This document shows positions 34,951 through 45,620 of a DNA stretch of 64,000 bases, piece by piece. A model generated the notes under the pieces. It was given only the letters and a program-made list of their open reading frames with translations, did not search any database and had not been told where the DNA came from. How positions within the stretch are numbered: position 1 is the first letter of the stretch; every line of letters begins with the position of its first letter. Made by a program: the position numbers and the translations under genes. Origin of the DNA: Imbricaverruca yamaguchii (lineage: Eukaryota; Arthropoda; Thecostraca; Neoverrucidae); contig JAOTOL010001624.1 of the NCBI GenBank assembly GCA_034440575.1, positions 1,773,501-1,837,500 of the forward strand, written 5' to 3'.

Positions 34951-35200
34951 CCGGGCACAGACGACCACAGTTCGTATGGATCGAGCTTCGTGATGCAGAA
35001 ATTCGCGACGTAGCTCTACGTGCGCGCTCACCCACACGCTGCTTCCCACTCGCTGTCGTACGCAAACTTGCCGCCTTATTTTACATGTAGAATGAATGCG
35101 CTGGGAGCACACAGGATATCACGTGACATCATGTTTGTCCGCACTGTGCACCATGCCAGGATGTACTCGCCGTTCTTGCTAACTTCATTTGCATGTCTAA
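34951..35200 (+). pseudogene. LINE reverse-transcriptase remnant, 3' of the minisatellite
   Basis: Continues the same element after the array. Frameshifted blocks read TTTVRMDRAS, then FVMQKFAT and ALRALTHT (the position of the VQKKFLRYALRRL-type block of LINE proteins), then RISRDIMFVRTVHHARMYSP, equivalent to the RRxxxDxxFLxxVLxGxxDSP block. The 3' limit is uncertain. Confidence 0.72.
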
Positions 35201-35259
35201 GCCGGTGCGAATCATTCGCCAGCTGCCCCGTTTCTGCATGCTCTATGCACATGTTTGCA

Positions 35260-36470
35260 CTGGCCTATTTCACGACGGCCAATAAGCACCGAGATGCAAT
35301 GTCGATGCCTTCATCTAGTATGAACGGCATGGCATTTAAATATATATATTTTATCTGCAGGCATGAAATTTTCCAGAAGTTTTGACAGCAAAGAAATAAA
35401 TTCGATATGAAACTCAGCGAACATATTCAAATTGCGGCACTGTTTGAAAAGGCATTAAATTATTTTTTTTAAAACCACCCAATCTGGCCGCATTTAGCAC
35501 GATGGCCGGCAGGTAGGAGTTGTCAGATAGAACATAAATTTTCCGTTGTATTACCAGCAAATGTACAATATTGGGAAGGAAATGGCAAGTATGCATCCTG
35601 CAGATGAATATATTTTCCTTTACGTTTTATTTTGTGGCTGTGAAGTACTGTACTATGAATAAATGTGTAAATACATCATTTCCAGTTGCGACGATTATCT
35701 CTTAACGCTCCCAAATATATTAAATTATCTCCACCTTACAAGCGGGTCGCTTGCAGTTGCGGTGGCGTCCACTGTACCACGCCATATGAGGCTCCCTCTT
35801 TAAATGTCGCTGTACTCTTACCTGAATAACTCCAACTGGGATGGGGATGGGGTGGTGGGTGTGGTGGGCAATTGATCCTTGTCTTTGAACATCATGCTCG
35901 GAAGAAAGAACAAAAAATTAATTGCTGACAGCACCCCAAACACCGTAACACGTAAAAAATATGGGCATCGGAGACAAACTTGTTTGTTGGCTTGCCTGGC
36001 ATATTTCAGCCGTAAATTATGCAATCAGAGCACAAATGATGACGCCATTTTTGAACCTGGATTATAATTCGCCATAGCTATCATGAAGGGCCAATCACTT
36101 ACCGCGGTTGAAGCTGGCTGAGGAAATTGATCAGAGTGGTCGAGTGCTCGGACAATTTGGCATTTGAAGACCGCTGAATTCGACAAACAGCCGTTGTCAT
36201 TGAGTTTACTTCCGAAGTCAGGCTCGCTTGGTCTGACTTCCAGACTTCCAACTAGATGACTATATGGATGTAGGTGAACCTATTCAAGGTTTGTGCACAA
36301 ACAAGCTGTTACTAGTCCCAACACTTGCATTAGGTAACTGAACCTACTCTGTTTATTTATATAATAAATTGGTCCAATCTCCGGTTTAAAAGCTTTCATA
36401 TCAACGCAATTATTATGGCCTGACACCACCCTTGGGATGTCATGACGATTACTTCCCGCTAGTGCACGCG
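35260..36470. repeat. Dispersed repeat family X, copy 2 (SINE-free)
   Basis: Direct-orientation match to 9125-10511 without the SINE. The uninterrupted insertion point TTCCGAAGTCAGGCTCGCTT lies at about 36207-36226. The copies diverge abruptly at about 36470 (after TAGTGCACGCG) and about 10511, which suggests a real 3' terminus. The upstream limit near 35260 adjoins the LINE remnant. Confidence 0.8.
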
Positions 36471-36860
36471 TGGAACCGCCTTCCGTAAATGATGACCGAT
36501 TTGTGTGAAGGCTTCGACCGACACACGGATATTATAGAGCATGCTTGAGTGTCGGGTTTTGCGGAAAGTTTTCAGCAAGTTTCGATCGAGTGCGACTAAA
36601 CGTGCGCCTATTCTTGAAATATTGATCCCCATGATCCAGTGCAACACAACCGTGTGTATTGATACGATTCTTCGCCACTTTGTCTATTAATGGGATTGCT
36701 CGTCGACTATCAACTATGCGAATACAAACACAAAACTAAAACCTCCTGCGCAGCCCGCGGGCTAGTGTCGTTCAGCTTGCGGTTATATCGCCCCGTCTAC
36801 TGAACCGCCCAGCAGCAACATCACAAGTGGCCAGGGCACTGCACGGCCGATGACAAACAC
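36471..36860. other. Anonymous DNA, no gene seen
   Basis: A 62-codon minus-strand frame (36459-36647) is not recognised and lacks splice context. Otherwise nothing is seen. Confidence 0.4.
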
Positions 36861-36879
36861 GCAAGCACACGTGTTATCG

Positions 36880-37310
36880 CGCCTGCAACTATCACTGCGG
36901 CGACGGATGGGCGCGCCGCACGCGCGCCTCCGCACGGCCGAATCCTGCACACCAGCTGGCTGGCGCCATGTCGGTGCAAAGGTCAGCGCCGTGGCGCGTC
37001 TAATCTCGAGCCGCGCGGCATCCTGTTGCGGCGGCGCGCGCGATCGCCGGCCGCCCGAGCCACTGCGTCATCGCCTGGGCGACTCTCGCGCGGTTATCGG
37101 CGGCGCGCCATTTGTGGCGCGCTCCGCCGGCTGACGGCTCCCGCCGAGCATTTCGTCAGATAGCGCGCCAAGTGTCGACAAGGCCGCGCGCGGCGCTCGT
37201 GTTGACAAACGCCGTCCGTAAATATTGTGGGCGGTGACGTCGCGTTTGCATTGTCGGCGCGCACGTGCAGCGGCGCGCGGCGCGGTGCAGTGTTGCAGGC
37301 AGTGCTCTCG
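36880..37310. other. CpG island
   Basis: GC-rich block with many GGCGCGC words. It lies more than 1 kb beyond the 3' end of the candidate minus-strand gene. No supported exon. Confidence 0.55.
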
Positions 37311-37324
37311 GATGTAAATACACA

Positions 37325-37380
37325 TTTGCTGGGTGATGGGTTGGGTAATAGGCTGTGTAATGGGTTGCTGGGTATTTGGG
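37325..37380. repeat. Short GGGTRATGGGTTGG-type repeat
   Basis: A few imperfect 10-16-bp GGGTTGGGTAATRGG units, reading as TQPITQPITQ on the minus strand. Simple repeat. Confidence 0.55.
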
Positions 37381-38059
37381 TCGCATTTCCTGGGTATCAT
37401 ATTGCTGTTGGAGCATCAGCACTGCAAGAACGTTGCCCAATGTGTTGCTCTCAAAATTTGTGCACTTTTTACAGCTTGCATTTTTGGTTTTAAAATTATT
37501 TTAGTCTTTGCTATGATTATGTTCGGTCCAAAATTATGAGTAAGGTTTACCAATAATATTACCAATTACTGCGTAATATTACTTTTCGCTGTGCTACGTT
37601 TATCATCATAGGAACCCGTAAAAAGCGCGGGAAAGATCAGATTCATCATGGGCTGACACGACCGAACCTTGAGCAAAGGTGTTGAGCAGGACGGGGACAG
37701 GGGTCTTCTACGATAATGAGCTCATAGTTGACACCGGGTTGTAGTGGCATCCATCCGATCATCTATGGCGGGATATTCGGCATTTTGATACGTCATCATA
37801 GTGACCTTTATGCAAATTATTTTATTTCGCAAAGATTCCGTCCTTTTAAGCCTATTTGTTTTCCTCAGATAACTCAGGAAACGTCGAGGTGAGGGCCGGC
37901 TCATTTTCCCTTCGCCAAGTTTACCAAAACGACCAGGGTGGATTTAACCACCCCATGGTTTTTTTTCTTCGCGTGCCATGCCCCCAAAATTACTTCAACA
38001 CAAATTTGCTTACTAAGTAGTGCGATGCAAAGCGCACCTTGATTTATAATTATTCACCC

Positions 38060-38340
38060 AACATGAGCAGCATTCGGCCCAGCTCAGCCACCCGGGCTCA
38101 GTTGGGTCAAGCCTGACGACCCCAACGACCCCACCGGCCACGCTCTGCTCCAAACGCGACACCCGATCGCCGGCCGGCTCCTCAGCACGGCCCGGGGGCG
38201 TCGTCTCGCGACACCCGCCACTGACGGGATCGCTCCCGCCGAAACAGGGCGGCAACAACAAGCACGTGTATTTACACCTGGCGTCACGCGACACAAGACC
38301 CGCGCACCTCCGGCTCGTGATATTTCATGGCGGAAAGACA
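38060..38340. other. CpG-rich segment downstream of the candidate gene
   Basis: GC-rich DNA 3' of the minus-strand gene, possibly its 3' UTR or an unrelated island. The nearest AATAAA on the minus strand that I see is near 37820, about 0.8 kb past the stop codon. Confidence 0.4.
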
Positions 38341-38612
38341 CTTGGGTGATCGAGAGGGCTCTGCACAGCCGGCAGGCCGCGTCCGCGCTGCCAGTCGACT
38401 ACTTGACAGCCACAGGAGACCGATTGTTCCCCAATTGATGCCCCATATAATCAAACACAAATCAACAGCACGCGCGCCGAGGCGCTGACAGTGCGCTCGG
38501 CAGCCGCGTTGAGATCATACACGAAGCGTTGCCGTCGGCGCCCGGCGGACGTTACATTTCCGCAGGCGTCGACGCGCGGCACGTGCCGCGGGCGGGGCGG
38601 GGCGACGGCCGG

Positions 38613-39465
38613 CTACTTGCAGAGCCTGTAGCACACGCAGCCGGCGGCCACGCACGCGATGCCGCAGACGGCGGCGACCTCGACGCTGCAGGGCGCCGGC
38701 GGGCCGGACGTCGCGTGTCGGCAGCCCAGCTCCAGGTGGTCGGCGCACATGCGCAGGCCGCGGCCGACCTGGGCGGCCTCCGCCGCCAGCGCGGCGCGCT
38801 CGGCGGGCTCGGCGGCGGCGGCGGCGGCCGCGGCGGTGGAGACGGCGCGCCGCCGGCCGGCCGTCGCCGGCACGGGCCACGATAGCCGCTCCAGAGCTTC
38901 CGGGTCGGGGCGGGCGGCCGGCTCTGGCGGCGCGCAGGCGCCCGGCTCGGGAAAGACGAACGCGGTGCTGCTCGGTGCCGGCGACCTCGGTCCGCAGCTG
39001 GTCACCAGGTCAGGCAGGCGCGCTGACCGGCTCGCCCAGGCCGGCGATGCCGGCGAGAAGCGGCTCCCCCATCCCGGAGACGCCGGAGATGCTGGAGGAG
39101 ACTCCATGTACAGCTGGTCCTCCGTAATGGACGTACCTGAAATATTGGAACACGAACGTCACTCACGAGATTTCACCCTAACCGCGCTGCAATAAACCAA
39201 CAATGAACCATAAATTACACGTGCATAAAAAGCAAACAATATCCGGGAAATCAAGCTAATGGTCGGTAAACAGTGGCTTCTCTGCGCATCAACACACAAG
39301 CGGGCGACGTCATCCGCTGTTCGCTCGTCGATGTGCTAAGCAGCTGGCCGATCCTATCGTCACCGACATCAAATCAGACAAGCGGGCACCACGTGCGTAA
39401 ACACACGCGCCGCGAGAGCGCGTAAACACGGCTCGTCACTCACCGATATCGCGCGACGTGGACAT
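38613..39465 (-). CDS. Candidate BH3-only, tail-anchored apoptosis protein (two exons)
   Basis: Exon 1 (39465-39444) starts at an ATG with A at -3 and ends at a donor reading GTGAGT. The 307-bp intron (39443-39137) ends in ATATTTCAG. Exon 2 runs from 39136 to the TAG at 38613-38615. The split codon (G + GT) rejoins as Gly, giving about 181 residues. Residues 10-85 are Pro/Ser/Ala-rich and presumably disordered, then comes a poly-Ala stretch. VGRGLRMCADHL (residues 131-142; 38733-38768) fits the BH3 pattern h-xxx-L-xx-h-(G/A)-D-x-h, including the Leu and Asp. After a 16-residue spacer comes a hydrophobic tail of about 20 residues ending YRLCK, a tail anchor of the kind found on outer mitochondrial or ER membranes. 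BH3 near a C-terminal anchor is the layout of Hrk, Bik and Bim. A second acceptor-like site near 39188 would give an immediate stop. Caution: this is GC-rich DNA with the opposite strand also open, and BH3 motifs are short. Function is inferred. Confidence 0.58.
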
Positions 39466-39790
39466 CTTCCGCCGCCTCCCGGATCCGAATATCCTGTTGA
39501 GCCAGAACGGCACGTGGTCTTCAGTGATGCCCATGTCGTCGGCCAGCGGCACGGCCGCCACCACCATAATGCCCAGACCGCCGCACATCGTCATGCGCCG
39601 ACCACACCGTGTGATAGCTGTAAGCCAACTGGCGCGCGTGGCGGGAGCTCGTCGGCGGTCAGAGAGCTTGCGCTCGCTGCCGCCAGAGCGCTCTGCTGCC
39701 CGGCGGCGCGGCGGCGATAGGGTGAGCGGGTCCGAAGGGCGGGATGACAGCGGTGGTTCAGGAGCGCGGGGAAGGTTCACACTTTACCCG
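39400..39790. promoter_or_regulatory. CpG-rich 5' region of the candidate gene
   Basis: GC-rich DNA over and upstream of exon 1 of the minus-strand gene, where a CpG-island promoter would be expected. In frame with exon 1 the sequence stays open back to a TAA at about 39784-39786. The first in-frame ATG is at 39594, allowing a longer 224-residue form. No TATA box is recognised. Confidence 0.4.
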
Positions 39791-39799
39791 GACGGCCCG

Positions 39800-40890
39800 G
39801 CAGCCCGCCATAAGTGGCGTGATTTAGATCACAGCGGAACTCGGCTGGCCAACATGTCGCCGGCGGAGCTTTATCGCACGAATTGGTGCCTGGAAGTGCC
39901 AGCAGATGTTTCGACTTGGGGTCTCCAAAGTGCTGTTGGAGGGATCAGCCAACTTGAGCGCCGACTGCAGAAAACCTGAGAAGCAAAGAAGAAAGCACGA
40001 ACGTCCTGTAGGGCGAGGACGCCAAAAGAAAAGCCGATTTCCACTAAGCTAAACAAATGAGTGACCAAGGAGCCCAAAAAAATGATGATGACTCAAATTT
40101 GCATGTGAAAACAAAGCCCCAGCGATGGATGTCTTCGCATGAGTAGCATCGGGCGTGTAAGTGGAAGGCTGGATGGTTGCCAGTTGACAGACAGAGCAGT
40201 TTGAAGGTTTTTAAAAAAATGTTCCGTGTCTTCTCGTGCAACGTCCTTCGACATTGAATAAGAATAGCATGACTTCCAAAGCTATTCAAGATAAGACATT
40301 GGATAAGAATGGCATGACTTGACTTGCAAAGCTACTTAAATTTGGACGAATACCAAGCTGTCATACCTCCTTCACCACGTGTGTGGCTTTATGAAAACGA
40401 TGCTGAGAGTGGGACAGATCAATTTCATTTACACACAAACTGAAGATAACATAATACATTGGGAAAATCTCGCTGCATTTCTCGGGAAAACAAGTCGTTG
40501 AGCGGTAGTGGAGGGGGGCTCTGTACATCTTGGACTTATCGTTGGCGACAATAACTCACGATATCACAGTGACTAGGAGGATTCGGTCTGTTCTTTAATC
40601 CTCCAATGGCATCTTCCTTGTACTTGCTTCATCAACCTTTAATATGTTTGCCTCGATGCCCAAAATTAACATCGGAGGGAAATCATTCAGCATTGGATAA
40701 ACACGTGATCCCCTGAAACCAAACAAACTGACACTCCTGTATCCACTATGCATTCGACCCAACAAGATCCAATATCAACATCTGGTGTCATGCTTCGATG
40801 TGTGAGATGAACACTAACACAGCTGGTGTTGAACAATTTTTAGTCATCTGGTGAAATTTCATAGAAAGTAAAATACAGAAAAGACGGATA
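39800..40890. other. Anonymous DNA, no gene seen
   Basis: Ordinary sequence. A roughly 50-bp imperfect tandem duplication containing ATAAGAATRGCATGACTT lies at about 40250-40340. No gene recognised. Confidence 0.45.
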
Positions 40891-40979
40891 TATATACAGG
40901 GGCGTCGCCACCGGGGGGGGGCAGCGGGGGCAATTGTTCCCCCTGCCGTAAGACTGGGGGGTGCCGCCCCCTGAAATTC

Positions 40980-42400
40980 GAGGAGGTCCCCAGGACGAAA
41001 AGGAGGCCCCTGGATGAAAAGGAGGCCCCCAGGACGAAAAGTAGACTTCCAGGACGAAAAGGATGCCACCGAGACGGGCAGGAAGCCACCCAGGGTTACA
41101 CGAGAAGGCTTCCGATGGGTGGCAAGATATTCTTAATTTGGAAAACGAGGCCCCCAAGATGGAAGAGAAGGACCCTACAATATAAAATGATGACAAGAGA
41201 TAATTATCCGGACGCAAGAGGGGGCCCCAAGATGGGTAAGGAGGTCCACCTGGGAAGGAGAGAAGGCCACTGAGACCAGCCAGATGAGGCCCACATCTTA
41301 AAAGACGAGAACCCTAGAAGAGAAGATTTAAGACTAGGATGCAAAAGCAAACTGCTCAGAGAATAATGAGGCTCCAAACACAGATGGGGAGGCCTCCAAG
41401 ACGTGAAAGGAGTTCCATAATTTTAAAAAGGAGTCACCTAGGAGAGTGTAGGAGGACCCAGAAATCAAGAGAGTGTCAAAAATTGGCACGGAAGCCCCCA
41501 GAATTGCAAAGGAGACCCAAATACAGGAAGGGAGGCCCCAGAAAGTGAGAGGAGGCCCTAAGACGGAAAAGAAAGCCAGTGGATATGAGATGAGGTTTCG
41601 GAGGCGCAAAAATAGGCACCAAAACAAGTAAGGTTCCACCAAAATAGAAAAGGATGATCCAGAGACATGGCAGGAGGCACCTAATTCGGAAGAGGACGAC
41701 ACAATGTTGGAAATAAGACCCTATGATAAACGAGGAGGCCCTAAAATTGGAGAGAAAGGCCATTGGATAAGAGAGATTGCTCCCAGGCGGAAAATAAGGC
41801 TCGCAGATGTCAAAAAAAGTTCCCGGGAAATAACAAGGCCACTGAGATAAGAAAGGTTGTGTATAATTTGGAAGAGGAGGAACCTGGGAGAGAAGAGGAG
41901 TCCACCAGGAGATAGGATACCACCCTTAAGATGGGCGAAGTTCGAATCAAAACGCAGAGCAAGAGGTCCCCAAGACGTGAGAGGAGGCCCCTAATTTGAA
42001 AAAGGGACTTTAGAAGAGAAATGAGGGCCCTGCTGGACTCGAGAGGAATCCCCCAAAAAGGAGTAGGCCTACAGGACTGAATGAGGCCCCGAAGACCAGA
42101 AAGATTTCCAAGAAAATGAGAGGAGGCCCTTAAGATGGGAGTGGTAACAGGTATGAAGGGGTGTGAGGTTTCCAAAATTGAAGATTCCCTCGAGACTGGT
42201 AAGGCTTTGCCAGGATAAAGGAGGAAGCCCACGAAGCGTGGCATGAGGCCCCTAATTTGGCAGATAATGCCCCTGGGACATGAGAGGAAGCCTCATGTCA
42301 TGGCAAAGGGCCCCAGGATGTAAGAGAAGGCCTTTCAAGACGAGAGAGGAGGACAATCAATGAATATGGAGGAGGGTGGCACATCAGACGTTGAAAACTG
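40980..42400. repeat. Degenerate GA-rich minisatellite inside the 6.4-kb element
   Basis: Dozens of loosely conserved units of about 25-30 bp around AAGGAGGCCCCCAGGACGAA. Strand asymmetry is strong (purines on the plus strand). Minus-strand frames of 110-144 codons here are low-complexity by-products. Confidence 0.72.
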
Positions 42401-43339
42401 GCCAAGAGGCTCCAGGAAATGGGACAAGATACTTATGACGCAAGATGAGGCCTAATATTTGCAAGAAACCCCTAAGAGGTAGTAAAAGTCGTGCCGGGGT
42501 GTTCAAATTTACGACATGGACCAAAAAAATCCGACCGGGGACCTTGGAAATCACGTTGAGCCTGGGTGTACCAAAATTTACGACCGGACCATGAAAATAT
42601 ATATAGTGGAACAACGGGTCGTACCATTTCACAACAGTCTTATTGGGACCAAAACAAATGAAGCCAGAGCAACAAAAACATCCCGGGCATGGGTCCAACT
42701 CTGAAAAAAAAAACACTCACAAAACACACACAAAAAGCACAAAACACTCCAACTCTGGTGCCCATCAATGACGCCAAAGAACCTAAAACGTTTTAGACCC
42801 AAAAAAGTGTCGAGGCAGCTAAAGCTCGCGCTAGAGATCCAAGCAAATGACGTCGGGGCCCAAAAGATCACATTGGACTATATATAAAAATCGCGTCGCA
42901 GCCCCTGAAAATCACCCTGGAGGCCCAGAAGGGCGCGCCGGGCCCTAAAAGTTGCAGCTGCTCAAAAATCAATTATTAACCGAAATGTCACTCTGGGACA
43001 AAAATATACTCCTTCAGTGACCGCAGTGGCATATCAAAGGGGCAAATTCCCCTCTATCCTGAGAGGCATAAGCTGCCAAGAATCGTGCCGGGGCTCCAAA
43101 ACTCGCGCTGGGGCCGCCAAGATTCGCATCGGTCAACCAGAATTCGCGCAGGGGTCTCCAAATAAGTACTTCGGGCCCCGATAACTCGTTCCGAGGCTCG
43201 GAAACTTGCAATAGGAACCGCCAAAATCGCGTTAGCGTAACAGCTAAGTACAACGCTTCCCACAAACTCAAATCTGTCCCCCAAAATATCGCGCTCGGGA
43301 CCCACAATTCCCATTGGTAGTCCCGTCGAAGCTCCACAA

Positions 43340-44131
43340 AATTGGCGTTTAAGCCCACACGTAAGAACAGTGTAACCACAAAAACGAAATCGGTATCCAA
43401 AAAATTAAAGGTGGAGCCTTCCAAAATAAGACTGTATTTAACAAAATAAATGTCCTGTTCAAGAACATGGCTCTGGAGCGCCGAACATGCAACCAGATGT
43501 CTTCACAAATTCCGTATGGCACTGAAAAACATACCGTACCTAAAAAATCGAGGTGAGATGCAAAAAAGTAGCGCCAGGGACTCGAAAAGTCAGGCCGGGA
43601 TTCGGAATTTACAACAACAACAACAAAAATCCACAAAAATATCGTTGAGCCCAGAAAACTGGCGTTGGGTCCCCGGAACCACGCGCCTGGGTGCGATAAA
43701 TCGCGCTGGGACTAAGAAGCACCGCACCGAAGCCACAACATCGTACTGGAGCACCACAAATGTGCGTCAGAAGCCCCCCCCAAAAAAAATAAAACACAAC
43801 AGGAACCTAAGAGCATAACGGGGGCCGACAATACAACTGGCCCTCCAAAACGCACATAGTCTCCCAAAAAGCGACAGGGCCTTAACATACCTGGACCTCT
43901 AAAAAATGCACAAGAAGCTCCTATGGCACACAGACGTCATAAGGACGCACCAGGGCCTGAAAAGAGGCTGGGGCCGCAAATGGCAACATGGTTCCAAAAC
44001 GAACAAAAGCACCGGGCGTTAAATGAAGACATCTGGATCTTCGAAAACGCCCTGACACATAAAAATAATCATCGGTGCCCAAAAAGGCAACAACACACTG
44101 AAACGAGGAGGGGTTTCGAAAATGCATTAGG
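43340..44131 (+). repeat. Left arm of a ~790-bp imperfect inverted repeat
   Basis: Reverse-complementary to 44575-45370 in collinear order. Shared words include ATCGGTATCC, AATGGCTCTGGAGC (ACATGGCTCTGGAGC here), CCAGAAAACTGGCGTTGGGT, CCACGCGCCTGGG, GCACCGAAG, ATGGTTCCAA and GAAAATGCATTA. Identity looks roughly 65-75% by eye. Confidence 0.82.
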
Positions 44132-44574
44132 GCGCTGCGCTGAAAGACGCAGCGGATCCAACAAAGAACACTGAGGAAGGGCCTTGGTTCGACAGCCATT
44201 CTGAGAGGATAGCAGCAAAGATATCAGGTGCGTCAAAGCTGAACGGAATCTGCATTTCATAACTACCAGAATATGCGGGAGGTAGGAAATTAATGATCGG
44301 ATTTAATTACTCGGCTTTTCGCAGTAAGCGCCCATAATAAGCATTGCAGCACGTCAAATATGGTGCAAGTTTATCATGTGACAGTAATTAGCAAAAGGCA
44401 GAAGGCCTAGCAGAAACGGTAGCATCGCACGAAGTGTTGCGAATGCGCCGAATGCGCGCACGTGCACGGACGTTGGCGTCGTGGCGACCGAGTGATATGA
44501 ACTGGAATGCCTGAAATTGGGAAATTTTGCTTTTCGAAGTGATGGGTAATATATTTTTAAATTCATGTTAGGGG

Positions 44575-45370
44575 TTTAATGCATTTTCTAATCTCCTGCT
44601 CGTTTTAGGGTTTTGTCGCTTTTTATGCACCGAGGACATTTTTACGTGTCAGGGCGTTTGAGAAAATATTTATGTGCTTATTTAACACCTGGTCTTTTTG
44701 TTCGAATTGGAACCATTTTGCCTTTTGTGTTTCCAGCCACTTTTTCAGACCCTTGTGCGTTAGGATGGTCCCTGCGTGCCTTAAGAGCTTCCAGTGTATT
44801 TTTTAGAGCTCCGTGTGTGTTTATTTAGGGCTGCAACGCATGTTTTGAGGCCCTGTCGCTTTTTGGGAGATTCTGTGCTTCAGAGCGTCAGTTGTATTTT
44901 CGGCCCCCGTTGTGTTCATGGTGGTCCTGCTGTGTTTATTTGGGGCTTCTAACGCACATTTGTGGGCGTTCGGTTTTGGGTCTTCGGTGCGATTTTATGT
45001 GTCCCAGCCTGACTTATCGCTCCCAGGCGCGTGGTTTCGGTTACCCAACGCCAGTTTTCTGGACTTAATGCTACTTTTGTGGATCTTTTCTGATTTTTTT
45101 TTCTTAAAAGTCCGAATTCTGGCCCGACATTTCGAGACCCTGGCGCCATGTATTTGTATCCCATCTCGATTTTTCGAGATTCGTTTTTTTCGGTGGCGTA
45201 CACAAATTTATGGAGGCATCTGGTAATCGTCTGTGCTCCAGAGCCATTTCACCTGCCCTGACATTGATTTTCTGGAATCCCTCCTTTTTTGGAGGGCTCC
45301 AGCTTGACATTTTCGGATACCGATCCGGTTGTTGTGGTATGGGTGTAACTTCAGGAGTGTGAGTTGATTT
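44575..45370 (-). repeat. Right arm of the ~790-bp imperfect inverted repeat
   Basis: Inverted partner of 43340-44131, separated from it by a spacer of about 440 bp (44132-44574). Transcription through both arms would give a long imperfect hairpin RNA. The arm is followed by a short stretch of DNA and then a LINE insertion. Confidence 0.82.
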
Positions 45371-45572
45371 ATCAAGGGATACCAAAATAAAACCGTAGAA
45401 TTGGGTGGGGGAGTTAGGGTTGAAATCCGACGAATTAGGAAAGATAGTGGTAGATTAGGCCCCTCCACAGGAGAATTCAGTTGATCACTAATCATTTCAT
45501 TTCGATAAGTCCCCTTTGACAAAATAGCGGTAGAAATCCCAGGCGCGTGAATTATTTCACGAAGAATTTGTT

Positions 45573-45620
45573 ATTTTAAGATGCTACCTGCATCTTAAAA
45601 TGCAGGTAGCATCTTAAAAT
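45573..45620. repeat. Perfect 21-bp hairpin at a LINE 5' junction
   Basis: The 21 bases at 45573-45593 (ending GATGCTACCTGCAT) are exactly complementary to 45600-45620, with a 6-nt loop CTTAAA. The right arm runs directly into LINE coding sequence, and the word CATCTTAAAATG occurs twice. This fits an inversion or template switch during target-primed reverse transcription. Confidence 0.9.

Noticed and set aside
38659..39195. Plus-strand 178-codon frame opposite the candidate BH3 gene
   Set aside because: It has no splice context or motif. Its Gly/Ala/Arg-rich composition is the reverse-strand shadow of a GC-rich exon.
40859..43424. Several 90-144-codon minus-strand frames
   Set aside because: They arise from the degenerate purine-rich repeats of the 6.4-kb element and are low-complexity Phe/Leu/Ser/Gly sequence.
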